From an uncultured Oscillospiraceae bacterium (GTDB taxonomy: Bacteria; Bacillota; Clostridia; Oscillospirales; Oscillospiraceae): a DNA stretch of 5,844 bases. Within the stretch, counting starts at the first letter, position 1, and the number at the start of each line of letters is the position of its first letter. The stretch is taken from positions 1 through 5,844 of the forward strand of contig CAAFEV010000247.1 in the NCBI GenBank assembly GCA_900762005.1, read 5' to 3'. Shown here in pieces: positions 1 to 5,695 of the stretch. A program made the position numbers and the translations under genes. The notes under the pieces are model-generated. The model was not told the DNA's origin, made no database searches, and worked only from the letters and a program-made list of their open reading frames with translations.

Positions 1-214
1 GCACGGTCATTTCTTCCCCATTAACAGCAATCATGTTAAATTTTAGAATTCGTGGCTGTTTGTTCTCGGCTTGCAGGTTTTCGATTGCGTCGGCGGCTGC
101 ACCGCACATATCTTGAAAGCCACGGGAATTTTGCTCAAGCTCTTTTTGAAGACCATAGTCGTTAAGTGGATAAACACTGCGCAAATCCTCGCACAGATTC
201 TTATAGTCAGTCAT
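1..214 (-). CDS. Small phage-type protein of unknown function, C-terminus outside window
   Basis: The frame opens at an ATG at 214 and stays open for 71 codons to the left edge, so the C-terminus is missing. The start is well supported: AAGGGAG lies 7 nt upstream, and the gene begins 13 nt after the stop of the PAPS-reductase-like gene, so it belongs to the same transcript. The protein begins MTDYKNLCEDL and has an acidic, helix-prone middle (AAADAIENLQAENK) that could form a short coiled coil, followed by a more beta-like stretch (RILKFNMIAVNG). The AADAIE-LQAE pattern resembles short proteins often seen in Firmicutes phages, from memory of such proteins and not a search. No catalytic motif is visible and I assign no function. 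That this is a real gene is fairly sure. Confidence 0.75.
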   Translation of the reverse strand, partial: MTDYKNLCEDLRSVYPLNDYGLQKELEQNSRGFQDMCGAAADAIENLQAENKQPRILKFNMIAVNGEEMTV

Positions 215-221
215 GTTTTCG

Positions 222-228
222 CTCCCTT
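222..228 (-). promoter_or_regulatory. Ribosome binding site of the left-edge small gene
   Basis: AAGGGAG, 7 nt before ATG 214; its first A is the last base of the upstream TGA stop codon. It supports the edge gene as real and co-transcribed. Confidence 0.75.
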
Positions 229-656
229 CAAACATCAAATTTTAACTGCGGGTATTTCACGGAAAACCAGCTAAACCGCGCTGCGGGGTCTATCAGCCCT
301 TCATCCTCCAGCGCAAACCGCTTGTCGTAGTCGTGAACGGTATGCCCGTCCGGCTTGAACGAAACGGGGCTGTCTTTGTCCCATTTCAGCAGCAATGCCC
401 ACAGGTCGGGGTAATTGTGCCGCAGGTTGCGGAGCTGTGACAGTCCTTGATTGTGGCAAAACCAGCAGCCGTCGCGCATACTTGTTTCATAGGTCGGTGA
501 CAACAGCCCCATATATTTGGCTTCCAAGCCGCACAACGCCTCGTCCCATCCGATTTCGACAAGTGGCAGGACGATACCTGGCTTGTTGATGTGTCGTGCA
601 ATACGGATAGGCTCGTCCGCTGCAATGCCGAGATACTGCACCACGGTATTTTTCTC

Positions 657-672
657 GCCCCCGTGGCGGGGC
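657..672 (-). other. Small GC hairpin just after the frame-change point
   Basis: The coding strand reads GCCCC, a 6-nt loop, then GGGGC: a 5-bp stem of all G-C pairs. It begins about 7 nt after the run of four C at 680-683 where the reading frame changes. It could be chance in GC-rich coding DNA or could stimulate ribosomal frameshifting. The stem is too short to be confident and lacks a U-tract, so it is not a terminator. Confidence 0.3.
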
Positions 673-681
673 TTGTTGAGG

Positions 682-925
682 GGCGCGTTTCAGCATCGCG
701 TTGCACCAATTCCCGCGAATTATCGGGAACCCGTATATTGCTTTTCCCGTTTCCGGCACTCGCTTCTCGTTGCATCGAAGGTGACTGTAAAAGATAGCCT
801 CGTAGGTTAACTTCCTCGGTTTTAAGTTTGTTGCACCACGGGTGGCTCTGCATCGGGAATCCGATAACGCTTCTGATGTAATTTCCGGTGCGTCGTTCTC
901 CGTAGAAGTACCGCTCGTAGGTGTC
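682..925 (-). repeat. Two diverged copies of the PAPS-reductase core in different reading frames
   Basis: Copy 1 (818-925) encodes DTYERYFY, then GFPMQSHPWCNKLKT. Copy 2 (682-810) encodes LTYEAIFY, then IYGFPIIRGNWCNAMLK. They share the order TYE..FY, GFP and WCN..LK but occupy frames that differ by one nucleotide. At DNA level they share only short words (ACCTACGAG, TTCCCGAT, TGGTGCAAC), so they are diverged paralogous segments. A single enzyme of this family is expected to have one such segment. Confidence 0.8.
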
Positions 926-930
926 CAGTA

Positions 931-938
931 CCCCCCCC
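931..938 (-). repeat. Run of eight G in the coding strand of the PAPS-reductase-like gene
   Basis: The plus strand shows eight consecutive C, flanked by TA and GC. The run sits between the N-terminal PP-loop half and core copy 1. With eight G the frame leads past copy 1 in a wrong frame to copy 2; with nine G it would read TRGGVLDTYERYFY into copy 1. Such tracts are prone to slippage in replication and to sequencing error. Confidence 0.9.
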
Positions 939-1186
939 GCGTAGCATGGAGATGCTCAACCCGAATGCCCCACCGCTCGAAGATAATCTTGTCGGCGCGT
1001 TGCTTAAACGCCCACATTGGCGGCAGGTCTGCGGGAATGTTTTCCGTTGCCCATACATCGGCGGTCACAATGCGGTCAAGCGGCAAGCCGAGTAGTTCGC
1101 AAGCGCGGATTGTGGCGATACTGTCTTTGCCGTACGACAGAGATAGGACGCGCTGCTTGCCATCATCGGATTTCAAAAGCACAACG

Positions 1187-1196
1187 CCTCACCCCT
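1187..1196 (-). promoter_or_regulatory. Ribosome binding site for the GTG start of the PAPS-reductase-like gene
   Basis: AGGGGTGAGG lies just downstream of the preceding stop codon. Its AGGGG part is 9 nt, and its GAGG part 4 nt, from GTG 1182. No ATG exists in this frame before the PP-loop, which makes GTG the likely start. Confidence 0.65.
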
Positions 1197-1200
1197 CATT

Positions 1201-3705
1201 TCACACCATCTCGTCCACAAGGTCAAACAAGCTCACCGTCTGCACCTGCGAATCCTCGTAGACCTTCAGATAACCTACCGCATCTCTGAAATAGTCATTG
1301 TTCAGCTCGATGGTATACCCCCTACGCCCGGCTTTCATTGCTTCGAGCGCGACGGTACCCAAGCCGCCGAACGGGTCGAGCACCAAATCGCCCGGATTGC
1401 TGTATCGGTTAATCAGGCGGTCAACGATGTCTAATTGCAGCGGGCAAACATGATTGACACGGTTGCTCTGCGTCTGGTTTGTGTTGAGCGTCCGCATCCG
1501 GTTAATATCGTCCCACACCGCATCCGTCCAGCTCCCCGGTGCAACCACCATAAAGGTTGCCGGAAGGTGCCCGTCCTCATCCAGCTTTTTTGAAATTGCA
1601 ATGTGTTCCTCATAGCTGTAAACCGTTCCACGGCTGTATTTGCGGTAGATCTTCTGCAAGCGGTCTGTGTCCGCCGCCATGACCTCCTTTTTCGTCACAA
1701 GTCGGTCGCCGGAAGAACGCCAAAAGCCGTGCGCGTCAATCTGCCATTGCGCTCTGGTGTATTCCTCTTTCGTTTTGCTCACAGGCTCGTCTGCATAGGC
1801 TTTGCTTCGGTCTGTCGGCAGCTTTCGGAACAGTAAAATGTATTCCGGGCAGCCGACGCCCATCTTCGAGCCGTCCTTGCACTGCTCCGTCCAACCGAGG
1901 CGGTAGGTCTGGTTATTCTCGCGCACCACATCCGTCACAACCGTAATCATGCCGAAATAAGCGAAACCGTGCTTCATGTAGTGCTGAATGCACTGCGCGT
2001 GAAACGGCTCCATGGTCGGCATTCCCATTCCCGTCGCGTTGCCGAATAAAACGCGGTCTTTGACATGGCAGGCGAAAACGCGCCCCGGCTTCAAAACCCG
2101 CAGCAGGTTCGGCGATAAAAAGTCCATCTGGTCAAAAAAGCGGTTGGTATTCTCGTTGTGACCGAAATCGTTGTAGCTCGGCGTGTATTCATAGTGATTG
2201 GAAAACGGAATGGAGGTCACAATCAAATCCACGCTGTTTTCCGCCATATTCGCTGTTTCCAAAATGCAGTCATTGTTGACCGCCGTAAAGTTTTGTCCTC
2301 TGATTTCCACGCGCTCCACTCCTATGCTTCTCGCCATGCGAATTGCCGCAAGACGCTCATTCAGCCCGTATTTTTTCACAATCCCGCGCAGCTTCTCTTG
2401 CAGATAAAGGTGCTGCTTCCATTTTTGCATCAGCACGCGGTAAATCGGCTCCTCCGACTCCGTGTAAATGAGGTCGATAATTACCTGCTTGTCCTGCAAA
2501 AACCGATATACGCGGTGGATTGCCTGTATAAAATCATTAAATTCATAGTCAATTCCGACGAAGATAGCGCGGTGGCAATGCCGTTGGAAATTGCAGCCCT
2601 GTCCGGACAGGCTCTTCTTTGTGGCAAACAAGCGCGTCCTGCCCTCTGAAAAATCAATCACGCGCTTTTCACGCTCGTCATAGTCCATCGAGCCGTAAAT
2701 GTCCACCGCCTCCGGCAGCTGCTTTTTGATTTCGTGCCGCTCCGCCTCCAGGCTATGCCATAGGATGAAATGCGCGTCCGGGTCGCCGTCCACCAGTTCC
2801 TTTGCCTTGGCAACCCGCTGCGCAATGGTATCCCGCTTTTCCCGCGATGCTTCGGAAAGCGACATGGAAACATCCCGCATAATATTCATTTGACCGTTGC
2901 GGTCAAGGACCTCGCAGTAGGCGTCATTTAAAACATGCGTGCGGATTTCCATATCCGGCAGCACATAGCCCGCTGCGTCATAGCCCAAATCGGACGGGTC
3001 AACCAGCATCAGCGCCCAGCTCGATACCCAGAGCCAGAATTCCTCCTCCTTGTGCGGGTAGAGCGTCAGATTGTTCGCCTTCGTGCTGTCGCGCTTGAAA
3101 AACCGCGTCAGAGCCTGTCCGGTATCCATGACCTCCAAAAAGCCTGCGTAATGAATCAGCTCCTTGTATTTGTTCGGCGACGGCGTGGCCGTGGCGACAA
3201 GCTTATATTTGACCCCACGGAATTTGTCAAGAAAGGTCTGATAGGTCTTGCTGCCGAAGCTGCGCAGCACGGAGGCTTCATCCAACGCGCAGACGGTAAA
3301 TTGCTTCGGGTCGATGTTGCCGTCTCGGACGCGCTCATAGTTCGTCACAAAAATACCGACATCTTCGTATTCGTCCGCCTGCACCTGATGCGTGATATAC
3401 GGCGGCGCAGCCATGCCGAGCAGATTAACCGCATCCTTTGTAAATTCCTGCCGCACGCCGAGCGGCAGGACAATCAACGCTTTCCCGCCCTCATGTCGGA
3501 TGACCTGACGGCAAAACTCCAGCTCCTGCGCCGTCTTCCCCAAGCCGAACGACTCAAACAGCGCACGCCGACCGCCCTTGCAAGCCCAAATCACCGCGTC
3601 GCGCTGGTGCGGCTTCAACGCTTGGCAGACCTCGGACGGGTCAACATCAAAGCCGCTCTCCGGCGCGGTAATCACCTTGCTGTGTAAAAAGCCGTTATAG
3701 TCCAT
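1201..3705 (-). CDS. SF2/SNF2-like helicase fused to a beta-order DNA amino-methyltransferase
   Basis: 834 aa from ATG 3705. The N-terminal half is a helicase: Walker A-like FESFGLGKT (50-58), motif Ia IVLPLGVRQEF (78-88), motif II LDEAS (141-145), motif III ATATP (171-175), motif V SLSGQGCNF (365-373) and motif VI QAIHRVYRF (394-402). The C-terminal half is an AdoMet methyltransferase: catalytic motif TSIPF (497-501), a long intervening recognition region with WQIDAHGFWRSSG (654-666), then the AdoMet-binding motif LDPFGGLGT (776-784). Catalytic motif before AdoMet motif is the beta order, used by N6-adenine and N4-cytosine enzymes. The second residue of the usual (D/N/S)PP(Y/F/W) is Ile. The start at 3705 is preferred over ATG 3732 because GAGGGAG sits 7 nt before it. 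It overlaps the previous small gene by 11 nt. No nuclease motif was seen, so a self-contained restriction enzyme is unlikely. Translocation-coupled methylation of the element's own DNA is an inference; DarB of phage P1 is a known helicase-methyltransferase precedent. Confidence 0.9.
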   Translation of the reverse strand: MDYNGFLHSKVITAPESGFDVDPSEVCQALKPHQRDAVIWACKGGRRALFESFGLGKTAQELEFCRQVIRHEGGKALIVLPLGVRQEFTKDAVNLLGMAAPPYITHQVQADEYEDVGIFVTNYERVRDGNIDPKQFTVCALDEASVLRSFGSKTYQTFLDKFRGVKYKLVATATPSPNKYKELIHYAGFLEVMDTGQALTRFFKRDSTKANNLTLYPHKEEEFWLWVSSWALMLVDPSDLGYDAAGYVLPDMEIRTHVLNDAYCEVLDRNGQMNIMRDVSMSLSEASREKRDTIAQRVAKAKELVDGDPDAHFILWHSLEAERHEIKKQLPEAVDIYGSMDYDEREKRVIDFSEGRTRLFATKKSLSGQGCNFQRHCHRAIFVGIDYEFNDFIQAIHRVYRFLQDKQVIIDLIYTESEEPIYRVLMQKWKQHLYLQEKLRGIVKKYGLNERLAAIRMARSIGVERVEIRGQNFTAVNNDCILETANMAENSVDLIVTSIPFSNHYEYTPSYNDFGHNENTNRFFDQMDFLSPNLLRVLKPGRVFACHVKDRVLFGNATGMGMPTMEPFHAQCIQHYMKHGFAYFGMITVVTDVVRENNQTYRLGWTEQCKDGSKMGVGCPEYILLFRKLPTDRSKAYADEPVSKTKEEYTRAQWQIDAHGFWRSSGDRLVTKKEVMAADTDRLQKIYRKYSRGTVYSYEEHIAISKKLDEDGHLPATFMVVAPGSWTDAVWDDINRMRTLNTNQTQSNRVNHVCPLQLDIVDRLINRYSNPGDLVLDPFGGLGTVALEAMKAGRRGYTIELNNDYFRDAVGYLKVYEDSQVQTVSLFDLVDEMV

Positions 3706-3880
3706 CTGGCCACTCCCTCTTCTGCGTGACATGAATATCCATCACCACAGAGCTGTCAATCGCAAGCACCATGTCCGCGCCGCAATAGCCGAAAAACATA
3801 TAACTGTCTTCGTTAAATTCAATTCGGTCGCCGGGGATGTTCAAATACCCCATTTTTGTAGTAACCACAATTCGTTTCAT
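3695..3880 (-). CDS. Conserved-looking small phage protein of unknown function
   Basis: 61 aa from ATG 3880, with AAAGGA 7 nt upstream, 33 nt after the stop of the C5 methyltransferase gene. Its end overlaps the start of the helicase-methyltransferase gene by 11 nt, which suggests translational coupling. The sequence alternates short beta-prone stretches (MKRIVVTT, GYLNIPGDRIEF, MVLAIDSSVVMDIHV) with turns, consistent with a compact beta-rich fold. There is no signal peptide, membrane segment or catalytic motif. The pattern (R/K)-I-V-V-T-T-x-x-G-Y-L-N-(I/L)-P resembles small proteins common in Firmicutes prophages (recollection, not a search). It could be an accessory protein for one of the flanking modification enzymes, but position is the only support. 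That it is a gene is likely, because the coupling and ribosome binding site are clear. Confidence 0.75.
   Translation of the reverse strand: MKRIVVTTKMGYLNIPGDRIEFNEDSYMFFGYCGADMVLAIDSSVVMDIHVTQKREWPDGL
3713..3719 (-). promoter_or_regulatory. Ribosome binding site fixing the helicase-methyltransferase start
   Basis: GAGGGAG lies 7 nt before ATG 3705, inside the end of the upstream small gene. The in-frame ATG nine codons earlier (3732) has no comparable site, so 3705 is the preferred start. Confidence 0.8.
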
Positions 3881-3913
3881 ACCGTTTTCCTTTCAAATTC
3901 AAATCGCTTTTGC

Positions 3914-5695
3914 CTATACCGTAACCCGCCTGAATAGCTGTTGCATAGTCGTAATATCAACACCGATTGCTATCTCCGGCAGATTGACGCGGACAACCGC
4001 CGTAGCCATCGGCGGACAAACCGCGTTTCCGCAGCGTGCGACCTGCTTTGTTTTGCCGTATATGTGACCGATATAATCGCGGTCAATCTGATAATCAGCC
4101 GGGAAACCCATTGCGTTGTAAAGCTCACGCGGTGTCAGCATCCGCAAGCCTATGTCGTTGATAAAGTACCAATTATCGCCGATGCGCAGCAGCAAAAGCT
4201 CGTCGTCCGCAAGTGTGTATCCGCAATGCTGATTCAGCAACCCGCGAATTCTCTCCCAGTGACCAAGCTCCGCGCCAGTCTGATATTTGACAACGGTGAC
4301 ATGGCAAGCGGCAAACTCGCCCGAAGAGGTCGTAACCGTCTGCAAGGGCTGTTCCGGGTGCTGTCCGAGGTTTTGCCCCTTGAATTTCACCACATGAGTA
4401 GCACAGACCGCATTATGGTCTACCGACGTGACCGTTGGAAGCGGTTTTGTCGCTTCCTGCCCGATGATGCCGCCGAAATACTTCTGCACATGAACAACGC
4501 TCAAGGCTTCCCGGTCTTTTGTTGTCTGCGTGTGCAGTGGCTCATCCACAGGAAGCGGTCTTCCCGTGCTGAAATACTCCACCAAATGCGCCGTCGCCAA
4601 TCCGTAACGGTTGGAAGCGTCCACTGTCTGTAGCGGCTGTTCCACGCCATTTGCGCGGACATTCTCGGTCTGCTCTGTGTGATACTGAATCAAGTTCGGC
4701 GCGACAAGCAACTGATTGCCGGCGGTTGTAACGGTATGTACCGGATTGTCTGCCGATGCGCCGACTGAATTGCTTGTGTTTGTCACTGTAAACGGAGCCA
4801 ATACAGGCTCTGTCAGAAGATGTGCATTTACTCTCGGTGCCTGCCCTTTGCGCTCGCCGTAGCCGGTCGGGACAATGAACGGCTTTCCGCTCCGAATGGT
4901 GAATTTGTCAACGCCACGGATAACGCGCCGCATGGTGTTGTCTGCCAACGGTCGCACCGCCGTCAAGCCATACTTTTCAAGCACCTGCGCCTTTGTATCA
5001 AACACAGAAGGGCAAGGAATTGACCAGTCGATGATTTCGGCCGCAGACCGCCACGGCTTACATTTGCCGGATTTGCACTCTGCGCTGTCTCTCGGCGCGT
5101 GTGTTCTCTCCGGCCAGCGGATAGGCTGACCGTCGCACCGTGCAACCAAAACAAGCCGCTTGCGGGAAGTCGGTGCGCCGTAGTCTGCCGCAACCAAAAT
5201 CCGATAATCGACCGCGTAGCCCAAATCTTCGAGTTGCTTTTTCCACTTGCGGAAGGTCTGTCCGATTTTCGACTTTACGGGCTTTCCTCTCCTCACAGGG
5301 CACCAAGTCAGAAACTCCTCAACATTTTCAAGCATAATTACCCTCGGACGAACCGTTCCCGCCCACCGAAGCACAATCCACGCCAAACCGCGAATATTGC
5401 GGTCAACAAGTGCCGCTCCTTTTGCCTTGGAAAAATGCTTGCAGTCCGGCGAAAACCAGGCAAGCCCCACCTTGCGACCCTTGCAGACCTCGACGGGGTC
5501 TAAGTCCCAAACGGACGCTTGCAGGTGCAGCGTGTACGGATGATTTGTGCGGTGCATCAAAATCGCGTCGGGGTCGTGATTAATTGCAATATCAACAATT
5601 TTTCCAAGTGCCAACTCTATCCCGGTGCTCGCCCCGCCGCCACCCGCGAAATTATCCACGATAATCTCGTCAAATAGTCCTGTTTGAGCATTCAT
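3914..5695 (-). CDS. DNA (cytosine-5) methyltransferase with an expanded repeat-bearing recognition region
   Basis: 593 aa, transferring methyl from AdoMet to C5 of cytosine in DNA. Conserved motifs in order: motif I NFAGGGGASTG (15-25), motif IV SPDCKHFS (82-89) with probable catalytic Cys85, motif VI ENV (123-125), motif VIII ADYGAPTSRKR (170-180), motif IX RMLTPRELYNAMGFP (518-532) and motif X GNAVCPP (556-562). The usual motif IV is PC; here an Asp stands between Pro and Cys. Between motifs VIII and IX lie about 335 residues, much longer than a single-target enzyme needs, and residues 316-478 hold a tandem repeat of 32 residues. The protein is longer than typical stand-alone C5 enzymes (about 300-450 aa). 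The start at ATG 5695 has GGAG 7 nt upstream and overlaps the previous stop as ATGA, so translation is coupled. No partner endonuclease is in the window, which favours an orphan, self-protecting phage enzyme. Target sequence is unknown. Confidence 0.95.
   Translation of the reverse strand: MNAQTGLFDEIIVDNFAGGGGASTGIELALGKIVDIAINHDPDAILMHRTNHPYTLHLQASVWDLDPVEVCKGRKVGLAWFSPDCKHFSKAKGAALVDRNIRGLAWIVLRWAGTVRPRVIMLENVEEFLTWCPVRRGKPVKSKIGQTFRKWKKQLEDLGYAVDYRILVAADYGAPTSRKRLVLVARCDGQPIRWPERTHAPRDSAECKSGKCKPWRSAAEIIDWSIPCPSVFDTKAQVLEKYGLTAVRPLADNTMRRVIRGVDKFTIRSGKPFIVPTGYGERKGQAPRVNAHLLTEPVLAPFTVTNTSNSVGASADNPVHTVTTAGNQLLVAPNLIQYHTEQTENVRANGVEQPLQTVDASNRYGLATAHLVEYFSTGRPLPVDEPLHTQTTKDREALSVVHVQKYFGGIIGQEATKPLPTVTSVDHNAVCATHVVKFKGQNLGQHPEQPLQTVTTSSGEFAACHVTVVKYQTGAELGHWERIRGLLNQHCGYTLADDELLLLRIGDNWYFINDIGLRMLTPRELYNAMGFPADYQIDRDYIGHIYGKTKQVARCGNAVCPPMATAVVRVNLPEIAIGVDITTMQQLFRRVTV
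4262..4750 (-). repeat. Tandem 32-residue repeats inside the C5 methyltransferase recognition region
   Basis: Five units begin at residues 316, 353, 385, 417 and 449. Each opens with a core of type x-P-(L/V)-x-T-(V/Q)-(T/D): NPVHTVTT, QPLQTVDA, EPLHTQTT, KPLPTVTS, QPLQTVTT. About 16-18 residues later most have H-x-V-x-(Y/F) or a close variant (HLVEYF, HVQKYF, HVVKFK). The core Pro residues are at 318, 354, 386, 418 and 450, so the last three steps are exactly 32 residues (96 nt). A weaker half unit may precede (EPVLAPFTVT, 296-305). DNA identity between units is low, so this is an old protein-level repeat and not a fresh duplication. Confidence 0.85.

Larger units (their letters stand above)
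228..1182 (-). pseudogene. PAPS-reductase/DndC-like PP-loop protein, frame-disrupted, with a doubled core segment
   Basis: Starts at GTG 1182, 18 nt after the helicase-methyltransferase stop. The first frame has the PP-loop (LSYGKDS, residues 15-21) and VWATENIPADLPP, typical of ATP-pyrophosphatase enzymes of the PAPS-reductase/DndC group, then a core with TYE, GFP and WCNAMLK. After about 682 this frame turns to nonsense and stops at 487. The true C-terminal half continues one nucleotide on (+1) from about 680 to 228: NTVVQYLGIAADEP, LPLVEIGWDEA, the Cys pair GCWFC (456-470), and KWDKDSPV. Skipping one C in the run at 680-683 joins the halves into about 317 aa. About 41 of these residues (codons for 804-933) are an out-of-frame reading of another core copy; without them the length is near 276, about usual for such phage proteins. 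As written, no full-length product is made without recoding. Decay, sequence error or programmed recoding remain possible. The family call is firm; the exact substrate is unknown. Confidence 0.8.

Noticed and set aside
657..672. Intrinsic terminator at the GC hairpin
   Set aside because: The stem is only 5 bp, no U-tract follows, and it lies within conserved coding sequence.
386..853. A separate minus-strand gene starting MQSHPWCNK
   Set aside because: The first residues are the end of core copy 1 of the PAPS-reductase-like gene; the remainder is an out-of-frame reading of copy 2 and the C-terminal half.
822..1058. Minus-strand frame of 78 codons in the same gene
   Set aside because: It is the third frame over the PP-loop half and core copy 1, with no motif of its own.
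228..1182. A complete Dnd phosphorothioation system
   Set aside because: Only a DndC-like PP-loop protein is present; no DndA, DndB, DndD or DndE homologue is visible in the window.
842..1289. Overlapping plus-strand frames opposite the PAPS-reductase-like gene
   Set aside because: They are antisense shadows with low-complexity Ser/Arg-rich products and no translation signals.
2935..3687. Plus-strand open frame of 250 codons
   Set aside because: It lies wholly antisense to the helicase motifs of a clear gene, has no ribosome binding site or recognisable motif, and is explained by composition of the opposite strand.
1201..3705. A self-contained type ISP restriction-modification enzyme
   Set aside because: The protein starts almost directly with the helicase region and no nuclease domain or PD-(D/E)xK motif could be seen.
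3703..3732. Longer start (ATG 3732) for the helicase-methyltransferase
   Set aside because: It adds MSRRRGSGQ without a good ribosome binding site, whereas GAGGGAG is placed correctly for ATG 3705.
3941..4633. Plus-strand open frame of 230 codons
   Set aside because: It is antisense to the C5 methyltransferase recognition region and motifs IX-X; its protein has no family signature.
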